A DNA stretch of 64,000 nucleotides, from positions 10,785,894-10,849,893 of the forward strand of contig NC_058145.1 in assembly GCF_011075055.1 (NCBI RefSeq), read 5' to 3'. Both the position numbers and the translations under genes were made by a program. Of the stretch, positions 1-18,673 are shown piece after piece. This DNA is from Mangifera indica (lineage: Eukaryota > Streptophyta > Magnoliopsida > Sapindales > Anacardiaceae). The notes beneath the pieces were generated by a model. It saw only the letters and a list, made by a program, of their open reading frames with translations, was not told where the DNA came from and made no database searches. The first letter of the stretch is position 1, and every line of letters starts with the position of its first letter.

Positions 1-1339
1 CATGCACAAGCATGGGGTCAAGCGGGCTATGGTTGTTCTCTCAGCCAATATTTATTTCAGCGATCAAGTGTGCTAATAATCCATCTATGTTACCAAATTG
101 ACAAGCTGGGAAGAGCTTCAAATATAAAAGCATTTTTTTTTTAGGGAGGCAGCTTGTATACATTATTTCTGAACACAACAACTAATTACAACGCATGTAT
201 ATCTTACATAATTCAGTTGATAGTTCTTCCGCATAACAGTGTTAAGAATTTACCACTCACTCACAAATGCAGAGAAACAACCAGAGTGTTCGCTCTTTGT
301 CATGGACAATATAACTTATCAAAGCTAGAGCAGGAGTAAAATGTTCTTCTAAAACATAATAGAACGTTTTATGTCTTGGCTCACCATTTTTCTCAAACCT
401 GAGACATTAAACTATCCAATAATGACAATTGTTTATGAAACTATAAATACGTATAAACAATAAACATGTTACTTCCAGTACCTCAATGTCGGCGAAATCA
501 CTAGTTCTATAAAGTTCCTTTCTCAAATTATAAGGTTGTTTTCCAATGACTTGTCATTATGTAATTAAAAATTGTTCTATCTTTAATTTAAAATCATATA
601 ATTACATGATGACATGTTATCTGTATATCTAAATTGTATAAAAAAATGTATATACGTAGCTTTATTGTTTTATAAACCATTTTCTGTCTAATAAAACATA
701 AATTTACTAACATAGCTTGTACTCAGCAAGCTAGGCCCAGCATCATGCTAATTACCTGTGCATTGTAAATTTTGATAAGAAGGCCAGAGCGAAAAAGGCA
801 AATTACCAAATCCCTAAGGATTTTACTAGTATATTCTTATTGAATGACCCCAATGCCCTTCCCACGCCAAAGTCTTACTTTCCCCACATTCCCTATATAA
901 TCCATTTTCCTTTTTGGAAAAGCTAATCATTGAGAGAGAGGTGGTCAAAGATGAATAGACATCGAAGGTTGGGTCGGGGATATGGTTGTGACATTAGAAG
1001 GGTTTGGTGAAATTTTTCATTTTTTTCTTCTAAGTCATTTATACTTGGCTAAATGACTCTTTCCCACCCAACAGTTGTTGAAACGACATATTTTTTTGGT
1101 GCAATTTTTCATTTTTTATCTTCTAAATCATTTATACTTGGCCAAATGGTTCTTTTCCCACCCAATAATTGTTGAAACGATGATTTTTATCCTTTAAATT
1201 TAAAAAAATATCATTTTTTTTCATCCACTTAAATTTGTTAAATTTTTTTATAAAATTATTGAAAAGACAAAAAAAAAAACCTTCAAGCTAAAGAACACCT
1301 TGTCTCCAAAATTTTATGAAATAGTTTTTGTGCCTCTAA
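1..1339. other. AT-rich intergenic DNA
   Basis: No gene is supported here; the one short open frame (154-339) has no recognisable family and plain AT-rich codons. The stretch holds a piece of the short palindromic repeat family described at 8579 and 54496 (about 552-676) and a direct duplication at about 1008-1190, noted separately. Confidence 0.6.
1008..1190. repeat. Two-copy direct tandem duplication, about 91 bp unit
   Basis: The segment 1008-1098 is followed at once by a diverged copy at 1099-1190. Both contain the sequence around TTTATACTTGGC, then CCCACCCAA, then GTTGTTGAAACGA or a one-base variant. Several substitutions separate the copies, so the duplication is not recent. No coding sense is seen. 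Confidence 0.7.
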
Positions 1340-1348
1340 TTTATATTA

Positions 1349-2600
1349 GGGAAATTATAAAAAATAGGCAAAAGCAAGGGGGTTTAAGCAAAATTGCCCA
1401 AAAAATTCAGATTAAAGCAAAAATGCCCAACTTTTGTGAAATGTCGAAACTGCTCATATATAAACCCACCAAATTTTCCATGTTCTCACTATGTAATCAC
1501 TGTTCAAAAACAGGGGGAAATTCGAAATTTTCCCCTGTCCCACTGTCATCGCACTGTCAGCTGGATTTCTGACGATTTTCGTGGTTTTTCGCAACCGAAA
1601 ATGGCACAGCACGTTAGAATATCTTCCGTCATCTTGTTTGAATCAAGTTATTGTTCATATTATTGAGATTTGAGTGAGATTTTACGGTTTAGGGTTTAGG
1701 GTTTCGATTTTGAATAATACTTGAAATGTTTTGATTCTTAGTTGTTTTCGTTGAATTGGTTGAGGGGTTTTGTGTTATAGCTTATGTAGATTTGATTAGT
1801 GTTGAAATTGGAGGCCGAAACGATGAATTTTTGGCCGAAAATTTGTTTCGAAGCGATCGACAGTCGACAGTGAGAACAATGAACCATTGACAGTCGAGCT
1901 CTATAACGACAACCAGCTTCGCTGGTTGCACCAAATCTGGAGGCCAAAATAAAACTGTTTCAATGTGTATTATGCAATTTTTTTATTTTATCAAATTTAG
2001 GATTTTCAGTTTTTATGATTTTGAGTTTGTTTGTGACCGGGCTAGACTTTTTTTATATGTAATTTTCAAATTTGATATTTGTAATTATAATGTGCTTTTT
2101 TAGACACGTTTTACGATATAATTATGAAATTTTTGATCGATTTTTTGGTTTTCTCGTTCATAAGCTATTTGAACGTGTAGTTTTCGAAATTCAGATATGT
2201 TTTTTAGATTTTCGAGTAATTTTTTTATTATTGATATTCTAGGATATTTCAATATATCTATTTATTCATAATATGTTATTTTCAATATAGTTTTCATGAA
2301 TTGATTTTTTCGATTCGAATTCAGAAATATGAATTTCTTCTTTCCGAACGAACTCGTAGTAATTGATATTAAATAAAAATGAGAGTGAAAGTAAGTATTT
2401 AAGTGATATAAGAAATATATGTAATGAGAGTGAGAGAGTTTATATAAATGAGATGAGGGGAGGGGTAATTTTGGCATTTTAGAAAAAGCTATGGGCATTT
2501 TTGCTTAGGAATAGTGATTTGGGCATTTTTGCTTAAAAATAGTGAATTTGGGCATTTTTGCTTAATGGGGGGGTATTTTGGCCATTTTTTATAATTTCCC
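1349..2600 (+). mobile_element. Non-autonomous Mutator-like element A (1252 bp)
   Basis: The element starts GGGAAATTATAAAAAAT and ends with its near reverse complement ATTTTTTATAATTTCCC. It is bounded by a perfect 9-bp target-site duplication, TTTATATTA, at 1340-1348 and 2601-2609. Nine-base duplications with long terminal inverted repeats are the hallmark of the Mutator superfamily. Each end is built from repeated TTAAGCAAAAATGCCC-like units (three at 2490-2580 on the right). The interior has no transposase frame. It contains TTTAGGGTTTAGGGTTT at about 1688, a telo-box-like motif. It matches element B (2920-4373) in reverse orientation along its whole length. Confidence 0.85.
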
Positions 2601-2919
2601 TTTATATTAATTCTAATTAGATATAATATAAAAATTTACTAATATGAGTATAGATAAGGGTGGTCAAGGGCATATAATCATTTGTTTAAGGGGCAAAAAT
2701 TTTCTTTCAAATAATAAAAGTGTTAATGATATTTTTAAGGGTGAAAAAAGAAAAAGTTATACCCCCAAAGAGCTAAACAAAATACAACAAATTAATAATG
2801 TAAATATCATATTAAAAATTATTAGAGCTACAATATACTTTCAAAATATATGAAGGTGTATTTGTAATTTTTTAAATAAGAGTGGAAATATATCCATTTG
2901 TACCTATTAAGTTTCAAAT
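2601..2919. other. Spacer between inverted elements A and B
   Basis: About 319 bp of AT-rich sequence separate the two inverted Mutator-like elements. A 69-codon open frame here (2644-2853) resembles nothing I know and is probably chance. If the region were transcribed, this spacer would be the loop of a very long hairpin. Confidence 0.5.
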
Positions 2920-4373
2920 GGGAAATTATAATAAATGGCCAAATTACCCCTCTATTAAGCAAAAATGCCCAATTTCACTATTTCTAAGCAAAAATGCCCA
3001 AATTCCCTATTCTTAACAAAAACACCCTAATTTTTTTTAAATTACCAAAACACATTTATATAAACTCCCTCACTCTCACTCTCATTACATACATTTCTTA
3101 TATCACTTAAATACTCATTTTCACTCCTATTTTTACTTAATATAAATTACTACGGGTTCATTCGAAAAGAAAAAATTCGTATTTTTGAATTCGAATCGAA
3201 AAAAATAAATTCGTGAAAACTATATTGAAAATAATATGTTATGAATAAATAGATATATTGAAATACCCTAGAATGTCAATAATAAAAAAATTACCCGAAA
3301 TCTAAAAAACAGATCTGAATTTCGAACACTACACGTTCAAATAGCTTATGAACGAGAAAACCAAAAAATCAATCAAAAATTTCGTAATTATATCGTAAAG
3401 CATGTCTAAAAAAGCACATTGTAATTATAAATATCAAATTTGAAAATTACACATAAAAAAAGTCTAGCCCGGTCACAAACAAACTCAAAATCATAAAAAC
3501 CGGAAATCATAAATTTGATAAAACAAAAAAACTGCATAAATACTCATTGAAACAGTTTTATTTTGGCCTCTAAATTTGGTGCAACCATGTTATAGAGCTC
3601 GAAACGAGCTTCACGTTGATATATTACAGGCCCCATAACTCCTCCTGGATCAAAAGTTATGGCCGATCAAAGTCTGTCTCATATAGACCCTATGGTTTTA
3701 AAAAAGTTAATTTCCACCCAACCCACGGTTTTCACGGACTGCCCCATGGTTCAGTATAAAATTTCCCACGGACCCCCGTGGATCTCCTTTTGTTCCCCCT
3801 CCTCCTAAAATTTTGAAAATGTTAAAATTTCCCACGTGCGCCCGTGAGAAATTACACAGCACCGACAGATCTAACCCATTTTTCAGCCAAAAATCATCAT
3901 TTCAGCCTCTAATTTCAACACAAATCAAATATACACATCTAATAACACAAAACCCCTCAAGAAATTCAAACAAAACAACCAAGAATCAAAACATTTATGC
4001 ATTGTTCAAAATTGGAACTCTAAGCATTCAAACCTCAAAATCTCCCTCAAATCTCAATAATCCTGACAATAAATTGATTCAAACAAGAAGTGGGATGATG
4101 TACCATCCTTATTTGTCATTTTCGGTTGTCGAAAAACATAAAAAATCAACGAAAAAAATGAAAACCTGTTGCGCCCATGGGAAGCCCGCGAGAAACCCGT
4201 GGGAGACAAGAATTTTGCTTTGATTTTGAACAGTAAATTTGTGGGAAATGTGGGGTTTACATATAAGGACAGTTTAGTCATTTCCCAAATTAAGGGCATT
4301 TTTGCTTAAACCTTAGAATTTTGGACAATTTTGTTTAACACTCTTTAATTTTGGCCATTTAATATAATTTCTC
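2920..4373 (-). mobile_element. Non-autonomous Mutator-like element B (about 1454 bp, inverted copy of A)
   Basis: The left end GGGAAATTATAATAAATGG and the right end around TAATATAATTTCTC are inverted repeats of the same type as element A. The flanks GTTTCAAAT (2911-2919) and TTTTCAAAA (4374-4382) agree at 7 of 9 bases, a decayed target-site duplication. The interior aligns with A in reverse, for instance the stretch around TCAATATATC in A with GATATATTGA in B, and the TTGTTTGAATCAA segment near the far ends. B also carries GC-richer stretches with CCCACGG/CCGTGG repeats at 3700-3850 and 4180-4205. No transposase is encoded. Confidence 0.75.
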
Positions 4374-5464
4374 TTTTCAAAATATGTATTTACACCTTTA
4401 CATATTATTCACAATTTATTTCAATAGAGGTATTATTATAATATTCTTATCCTGAAAGACAAAATGACAATTAATTACACTTATTTTATGACGTTGAGAT
4501 ATAATAACATAAATATTTTCTTATTGTTAAAACTAATAGAGACTTTGATAGATAATTAGGAAAATGAACTTTTTTTCAAATTTTAGATGAAAATTTATTT
4601 ATTTTATCAACCTTTGGGTGGTCTTTATACTTCAATTAAAATAAATGATTAAGTACTATTGTCAACAAACCACAAACAGTATGAACTATGACTAATTAGG
4701 GTTGCAAACAAGTTGAATTACTCACAATTCAATTTGATTATTGTTAAATCAAGTTGAAGCTTATTTTCGCTTGGTTTGGTGAGCTCACGGCTCAATTTGA
4801 GTACAATAGCAATAAACCTCCAAATTTTAAAAAATTTACATTTTCACCCGTAAGATCTCACCACTTTACTTTAAAATTAGGGTAATATATAACTTATGAG
4901 GTTTAACGAATTTTGTTAGTCAAGCTCGAATCAACCATTTCTATGTCAAACTCGAGCCTCCAAATCCCAAACTTATTGAGCTTAAGTTTAGCATATATCG
5001 AATCGAACCAAGCTCAAACTAACACTACTCGACTTGATTACAACCCTATTACCAATACCCAATGGGACTATTTGCATATAGGAAAATCTCTAGTGTTTAA
5101 GGCAATTCTCCCACAAATTGATAGGTAGTATTTTTTTCTTTTGTCTCGTAGATATATCAATTTAAACTTGAACCCTTGGGTTTTTTTTTTTTGAAGAATC
5201 TCTAATATTTGAAAAAAAAATTAACAAAATGCAAATTATTTGAAAATTTTGAGTCAATGAAAACATTAACTTTGATATCACACAATATCAATCAAATCAA
5301 ACAACTACATACTTCGGAGAAACTCTTTACATATGCTAAAAGCTTAGAAATTTCGTTTGGCGCGTTTTAAAAACCCTTTTTTAATTTTCCGATTGATTAA
5401 ACTTTCTATCCATTTTCTTGTTCCCCAAAAAAAAAGTGTTTGTTTTTTTTCCCTGAAATGTGTA
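4374..5464. repeat. AT-rich intergenic DNA with a TIR-bounded repeat at about 4697-5048
   Basis: Between element B and the aldehyde dehydrogenase gene, the interval 4697-5048 begins TAGGGTTGCAAACAAGTTG and ends CGACTTGATTACAACCCTA. These are rough inverted ends of a small DNA transposon whose interior is rich in TCGAA/TTCAAG motifs. I see no clear target-site duplication. The remainder is the AT-rich 3' flank of the dehydrogenase gene. Confidence 0.45.
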
Positions 5465-11577
<6,113 letters not shown>

Positions 11578-11649
11578 TTTGCTTCTCCAGGGTGCTTCGG
11601 CTCTTTCTTGGACAGCATATATATACACGCACATAAGCAGACCTATTTT

Positions 11650-12222
11650 ATTGTGCCCTTTTTTTTTATTTTTAAAAACTTAAATATTTATTTATAAATT
11701 AAATTTTATTAAAAATTTTAGTTAAAATTAACAATAAAATTATTATTTTAATTATAATATTAAAAATATATATAATCTATTAATTTTTCTCTTTGGGTTT
11801 AAAAACCACAAATTTATCCTTTTTAAAGAGTTTTCAAATTTTAAAAAATTACATTTTCTTCCCAAAACCTAATTTTTTTTTTTCGCCTCTAGTCACCATC
11901 TCTAGTGTCAGCGACATCCCCTTTCTACCTTAAGTGGTCGCCAATGCCGATTATAACATTTTTCCTACCCTAAATCGTTGTCTGTCAGGACGTGTCATTA
12001 TCTAAATGATTAGAGGGTTTAAATTTGTTAGTTTTTCAAATTTAGAAAAAAAAATTATATACTTTTTTAAACGTATTGTCAAAATGATGATTTTACCTCT
12101 AATCCTAACTGAAAATTTTAATAAAATTTGATTTATAAGTGAATGTTTAAATTTTTTAAAATTGAAGAATGACACTTTGAATTTTTACTATACTTTAGAT
12201 GGAACAAGTCTTTTAGCCTTTA
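11650..12222. mobile_element. Decayed TIR element upstream of ALDH, same family as 29444 and 22406
   Basis: The right end reads ATGGAACAAGTCTTTTAGCC, like ACAAGTCTTTTGGCC at 30197 and 22910. The interior GTCACCATCTCTAGTGTC and the CCAATGCCGATTATAAC stretch align with 29680-29740. The left end is too decayed to fix. It lies immediately 5' of the aldehyde dehydrogenase gene. Confidence 0.55.
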
Positions 12223-13165
12223 CGGATTAGTATCTTACCCCATTAATCTCAATAAAATCAACCTTGTATTTATACATAATAAGGTAACAGAATTTACCCA
12301 AATAATAATTATATTATTTTACATGAATAAATCATGAAAATTAAATATTAAGCTGGAGAAATGTCTGGGGTCCATTTATTAAACTAGTGTCGTTCGTTGA
12401 AAGACATTTCACATCAAATCATAAATAGTTGGTTGATAATCCAAGTATTTATAAATAAAATTAAAAATAAAAAAATTAAATGAATTTATATAAAAATATA
12501 AATTAATTAAAAAATTAGAAAAAATAAAACAAGTTGAAGATGGGCTTTGCCACAAAGGAAGAAGCCATTCCGACTCCTGCCTTTGTGTCAATGGCAGAAG
12601 CCGCTGGCTTCTGCCTTCTGCCAGACGGAAACCTGTAGCAACAGCATAAGGTGCTTCTGCTACAAGTAATTAAATATTTTTTTAATTTTTTATATGATGT
12701 TGAATTGGATTGGACTAGTCTATAAACTTAATATTAGAATCTTAAATCAGGCTTAACAAACTCATAAATTTAGTCTAATATACTACAGTATTAAATCAAA
12801 TCTTAATTTCATATTTTAAACTGACCCTTTATTTAACTTGACTTAATTACCGTGATTAATAGACTCATTAAATTAATATAAATAACTCCTAATTTTAATG
12901 CCAACTGATTTGATAAGATATCTAACTAATTTTGTCTTATAAGGAAAAAAAGGAAAGGTATCAAATCCACCGACAATGGCACAGTCAAGGTGTCATGTCC
13001 AAATTAACAAAACGGCGGTAAAGTCAAATCTATAAATATTAAGGTGAAAATAGAAAAATTAACAAACAAATTAAGCATCACATAAATAAGATCTGAAGTT
13101 TCCACATTTAGTTTTAATTTCTTATAAACAAAATGGAAGGATTCATGACAATAATACCTTCATGT
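12223..13165. other. AT-rich intergenic DNA with a GCTTCTGCC hairpin repeat
   Basis: No gene is supported. Positions 12540-12670 stand out as less AT-rich and contain alternating GGCAGAAGC and GCTTCTGCC words, including the hairpin GGCAGAAGCC-GCT-GGCTTCTGCC at 12593-12615. A related cluster occurs at 44690-44800. Confidence 0.5.
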
Positions 13166-13660
13166 TAGAGATGGCAATTAGATCTGTGAAATTAGATTTT
13201 TGTTCGGTCTCTTTTTTGAATGAGAAAAGAATTTATTGATAAAGATGATGACAGAGACAGAGATAATTAAATTTCTCGAATGAAGAATAAAGTAGGAATA
13301 TAGATAAATGTATTATGTACTCATCCCTTCCTATCATGTTTCGTTTTCTCTCTTACATATTCATTATACCTTTACATATTAGATAATCTTTAAATTTTTT
13401 AATTATTACAAATATTTTTTGACATGTAATATATACTTCATTATTTTTTCAGAGGGGATAAAAAGGAGAAATTGCGGAAACATTTTCCTTGAGAGGATGT
13501 GGAGGGGAAGAAGAGAGCAATTATTCCTACAAGGAGGGGACACAAATTTTTTGATATTCCCATATGAGGGCAAGGTGGAAAAGGGAAAAAAGATTTTCTC
13601 CAAGGGATGAGAATGGGCTTTTAACATATTTAACTCTTGTCCGTCTTATTACCATCTCTA
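13166..13660. mobile_element. hAT-type MITE (about 495 bp)
   Basis: The ends TAGAGATGGCAAT and ATTACCATCTCTA are inverted repeats. The organisation, with purine-rich GAGAGGATGTGGAGGGG in the interior, matches the element at 7373-7857. No perfect target-site duplication is visible. The open frames at 13406-13627 on both strands are shadows of this palindromic interior. Confidence 0.65.
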
Positions 13661-14321
13661 CCTAAAATCTAACTAAATAACAAAGCCTTGGAGATTTATG
13701 AAATAACACAAATTCCCCTATTATTAATTTTAATTGTAAAAATAAATAATAATATACAATTAGACACATATTTATTAATAGAGTAAGTTTTAACTATTTA
13801 TCTATCCTTTATTAATGATAAAGAAATGTTTATAAATTTTTAAATATTAATACTATTTTTACTATTTATTGAAGAGTGACCTAACTTAAGTAAAATTGTA
13901 ACAAGGGGTGCTGCTGTAAAATTGAGAAGTTAAATTATCGAGAAATCTTCAAGCGTTGGCAAATATCAGGTATTGGAAATTTGTTGTGGACCACATGAAT
14001 TGCATTAAATTGAAAATTTGCCTTTCACGACATACCAATTGTAAATTATGAGAAAGTGGCTCCTGTCTTTAATTGTTTCCCTTGAGAGACTCACTCCCAT
14101 CCTTAGCTGCAGGGTTATGGTCCTTTTTTATTATTTTATTTTTTAAATCTAACTATAAAAACATTCATTTAATACCCTCATCAAATTTAGGTGAGGGACT
14201 TGTTTGTAATTTAATTATTATTACATCATTTATCAAATTTAGGTGTTGGCTTGGTTAAGGACTTGACCTAGAATCAAACTCAATCAAATCGGTCAATCGA
14301 ATTAATGATATCACACTGATA
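13661..14321. other. AT-rich intergenic DNA
   Basis: I see no gene, RNA or clear element. The repeated phrase CATTTAATACCCTCATCAAATTTAGGTG and its near copy at 14225-14245 suggest a small local duplication. Confidence 0.5.
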
Positions 14322-14882
14322 TAGGGGTGGATATGGATTAGGCCGTGTTCGAACACTCTTCGACTCGAGTTTAGCTCGAATAGAAAATTATTCGGATCGA
14401 ATTTATCGAGCCAAAATTAAGTCCAGTTAGAGTTTGATTTACATGAAAAATAGTTCAACTCAATTCGATTTGAGTATGACTCAATTTCGTAGTTTGAATA
14501 AATTGTTTGAATTCATAGCTTAATTCGGTTAGAATTAATGGTTCGAATGATGATTCAGATTTATAGCTCAAATTTATGGTTTATTGACAAAACAATGCAG
14601 TTATCTAAATAATATTTAAAATTTCTTATTCAAGCCATAAATTTGAACTATAAATTCGAACTGATTTGAGTCATAAATTATAATCAAATCCAACTGTGAA
14701 TTTGAATTATTAATTCAAGCTAAGAATTTGAGTCAAACCAAGTTGAAAACCTTCTAGCTTGAGTTTGGTTTGATTTAAAAAATGAATCAAATTTTTCAGT
14801 TTGAGTTCGATTTGAATTTAAATCAAACAAATTTGAAATGAGCTAAATCAAACTGAACCGACTCAAAGCATAGGCAGGCCTA
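14322..14882. mobile_element. Probable TIR repeat rich in TCGAATT/AATTCGA words
   Basis: The left end TAGGGGTGGATATGG and the right end GCATAGGCAGGCCTA are loosely inverted. Between them runs a degenerate alternation of TTCGAAT, TTTGAGTC and AATTCAAG words, typical of common plant non-autonomous hAT-like repeats. No target-site duplication is convincing and no protein is encoded. Confidence 0.45.
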
Positions 14883-16541
14883 ATGTCAATAATGTAATTA
14901 GAATTTAAAACAAGTATACTAAATGTATTTCTTAGATATTATCGAACAACAAATACTTTTAGCTTAGTGATACTTATGCCTCCTTACGCATAATGGTTTA
15001 ATTATTCTCATAATTTTCTAATTTCAACTTATCACTTTCATCAAACAAAAAAAAAAAATTTAAATTTAAAATTCTAATGAATTTACAAAATAAATCGATC
15101 AATAACCAAATAACAATATTGCATAAACAAAATAAATCGTAAATCCACCTTCAAAGATCATGAATTAGTTTCCCCCTAATTTTCTAATTTCAACTTTTGT
15201 CTTCTTCAAATTTAAATTAAATTATAAATAAAATTACTAAGTGAGATTGATTAAAAACAATTACAATGGTAAAAAATAAAAAAAAATCGTGTAGATGAAA
15301 TGATTTTAGAAATTCATAAATTCCATCACTGCAAGTTTTTTAATACACATTTCTTTCCCTATATATATTTTTTAAAGGGTGTTATTATAAATTTTAAATA
15401 ATTTTAGACTTTTGAAATTAATATTTGAATTTAATAGATGGGTAAAAAAAATATTGACTTTCAAACTCAAAAAATAAGAAGTTATTGTTTTACCAAAATT
15501 CAGCTGGAAAACAGGCATTTGGCCATAAAAAATTTAATTTATGGATAGATTATCTCTATCCAACCACTAACAATGAATGATGTGGTCCATGTCATATGGA
15601 AGAGCTTATATAAATTGGATTATATTTATAATATTATTAGCAAAGTGTGATGTGATAACAAAAGGATAATAAGAACAATTTACAAGTATAATAATGTGTG
15701 TTAGAATATATCTCAAATATTATACTTTCTATGTTTGAATATATTCTAAACACATGATTATGAGGTTAACATATATATTTTCCTCTAATACATTATTATA
15801 TATTAATTTGTGTTTCTTTATATAGTATTTATAATATGTATAAATTCATGTATTATTCAAACAGTTTAATGTATCATAACTATAATTTATTTATATTTTA
15901 TCAATGTGGTTATTGACTAATTTAGTGTTTTTTTTTTTTTTTTTGGATTTTTACAAGAGATCTAAGAAGGAGAAAAACTTATGTGCATCTTATTGTAATT
16001 ACAAAAAAGCAAAAAAAAAAAAAGAAAAAGAAAAGAATATTTCACTTTTGCTAATGTGACATAATCTTATTATAAGGTTCTAATAAGGAGTAAAGGCATG
16101 CATCTTTATTTATTTATTTATTTATTTTCAACTGAAAGATAGGCTAGTAAATGTTCAACTATTAAAACTTATGGAACTTGTATTTTAAAGAGGTTGTATC
16201 AAAATGGGGCTGAAAGCGCATAATAAATCTTTGTATTAAATGGTGTCCCATTCCTTGCACTTGCTCCCCTTCCTAAACCATCATCTTTCATTAATGCAAT
16301 AGAAGAAAAATATTGGTAGGAGTTGGCAGAAGTTATTGTTTTAGAGTCCTCTCATGTAACTTTGAAAAATTTTTGCGATGGGTCGGCTATGAATTTAAAT
16401 TAACCAGCTTAAATTTAATATATGATAGGGAGTCTAACAAATTTATGTGATAATATTATGATGAAAAGATGATACATGTGAAGATTTTTAATGTAATTTG
16501 AGAAAGCCAAAATTTGGAAATTCATTGATTCAATGATTAAT
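14883..16541. other. AT-rich intergenic DNA
   Basis: No gene is supported. A poly-T run at about 15929-15944, a poly-A run at about 16009-16023 and a (TTTA)n microsatellite at about 16106-16128 are the only structured parts. Confidence 0.5.
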
Positions 16542-16898
16542 CATGGTTTTAAAAACTGGATCAGATCGGTTGGTCAGATTAGTTAAACCGTTAAACGCTA
16601 ACCAAACCAATTAAACTATGTTTAAAATCGAGTTTGACTCGATCAATATAAAAAATTAATTTTTTTCAGAAATTCATTATAAAAATTTTAACCAAGATTT
16701 GAATATATATATCATCAAGCTAATTTTTTTTAATATTTAAAAATTTAAATTATATATTTAATTATAAATTATACAAATTTTTTTAATATTATTTTTAAAT
16801 AGTTAATCGATCTAACCATTGATCAACCAATCCGACCACTAATTGAATCAAATCACCACCTCCAATAAATTGATATCCGATCCTGTTTTAAAAATATT
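16542..16898. mobile_element. TIR MITE (357 bp) with perfect 9-bp target-site duplication
   Basis: The flanks ATGATTAAT at 16533-16541 and 16899-16907 are identical. The ends CATGGTTTTAAAAACTGGATC and GATCCTGTTTTAAAAATATT are inverted repeats, with ATCAGATCGG opposite CCGATCC. The 9-bp duplication suggests a Mutator-type MITE. It is AT-rich and non-coding. Similar AAACCGGATCAATCGG words occur near 40505. Confidence 0.7.
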
Positions 16899-17429
16899 AT
16901 GATTAATATAAAGAATTCAGGTTACCACATTCACCACAATTTAATGAAGACCTATATTGACACCCTCAAGTAGTTTAAACACAATTGCAAAAATTAATGA
17001 AAAGGGTCATTTAAACATAATTGATTATTTTTGCACCTCACTTAAGATAGGTGACTTTTTATTTAGAATAAATTGAAGAGTATTGGTATTAAAGGAATTG
17101 TTTAAACATTCATGTGTAACATTTTAAATATTGAAATACCCTCACCCTTTTTTATATGAATCCCAATGTTTTGCACAAACTAAGATCACAACCAAATTCT
17201 ACAGAAATTCAAAATTCTCGTTTTCACACCCTTTTTCAAATTCTAACATTGTGACTTTGAATTTTCAAATATTAATACATGATTGGTTAATAATCTTTTT
17301 TCATAAGGTTGACCGGTTCACTTTAATCTAATTATAATCTCTCTCCTTCTTTTACTGCACGAATCTTATCTGATCGCCAACCTTATTTATTAGCCTCATC
17401 CGACCTATCAAAACTTTTATAAATATTTT

Positions 17430-18673
17430 ACAGCAATGCAAAAAGTTCCAACACTAATTCCTCTTACCTTCCAAACCTCTTGCTTAATCTTCAAACATCT
17501 TCTTTCCATGATTTCTACAAGCATTCAACAAAGCCCCCCACATGAATGCCTCATCACCATCCTCTAGATCTCCCTCCACACACATCTCTCTAATGAAAGC
17601 CTCAGCCTCCTCTACAAGCCCTGCACTCCCATACATGTCAACCATGCATACACAATACTCCATTTTTGCACATCACCCCTCGAGCCACGAGTCCTCCATG
17701 CATGGCTACATGCAGATAAATTCCAATGAAAGTCACAACATCAAGAGGGATTCCACTGACATGCATTAAGGAGAAAAGTTGCAAAGCTTGTTGCCCAGAC
17801 CATTCGAGGCCAACCCATTAATAATAGTGCTCCATGAAATGGCATCTCTGTACATTAGGGCCTCAATTGCTATTCCAATTTCTCCACATTTGACATGTGT
17901 ATTGGAAATTCAATTCATTACATCATTGCTCATCAAAAGGTCAACTCTAGTTTTGATGTAACCATGCACAAAGTGGCCCAAACTCAAAGAACCAATCAAA
18001 GAAAATGATGATAATGCATTCACAATTGAGGCCTAATTAGGCTCAGCTTCTTTAGTTTTCACCGTTTCTTTGAAAACCCTTATTGGCTTCTTCACAAAAC
18101 CCTCTTTGAGCATACTCACCAATCAAATTACTCCAAGCAACATATCTGCCAAGCATATTCAAAAACAGATATTCTGCAGCCAAATTTGACCCACCACATT
18201 TTCACATATAAATCTAATATTGCATTCCCTAAAAGAATGCTAAATTCATCCACATTTCTCAAGCTATATCCATGAACAACTTTGCCCAATTGCAAAGACC
18301 TCAAACCATAACATGCGGACATGACATTAACAAGTGTAACACAATTAGGCCTAACACTCATATTAACAAACAAATCAATAGCTTTTTTTGAAAAAAAAAA
18401 ACGACTCTTTGAAAACCCAGAAATCAAACGACTCGAAGAAACAAAGTCTGCGTAATCTGTAGATTCAAAAACTTTTTGGGCTGAGAAAACATCATGTTGA
18501 GTTACATAAACGTGTAGCAATGCATTTTTTATAAAAGCATGATGCAAATGCCCATGTTTGATGACATGGGCATGGATTTCAAGGCCTTTTTTGGGGGAAT
18601 TGTGGGCCAAGGAGGATGGATTTAGAGAATGAATGAAAGTGTAGTGGTTATAGGACGAAGGGCAGTGGAGCAT
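17430..18673 (-). pseudogene. Degraded PPR protein gene (PLS/E class)
   Basis: PPR proteins bind organellar RNA in plastids or mitochondria. The best frame (18673-18128, minus) contains repeat-like stretches: GLEIHAHVIKHGHLHHAFIKN, then ALLHVYVTQHDVFSAQKVFE, then SVRPNCVTLVNVMSACYGL with GKVVHGYSLRN. Further along, other frames supply YVAWSNLIGEYAQRGFCEEA (about 18150), GHFVHGYIKTR (about 17970) and finally FMWGALLNACRNHGKK (about 17490-17540), the start of an E domain. The reading frame changes several times and in-frame stops interrupt it, so this is a pseudogene. There are no introns, as is usual for PPR genes. Confidence 0.8.
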
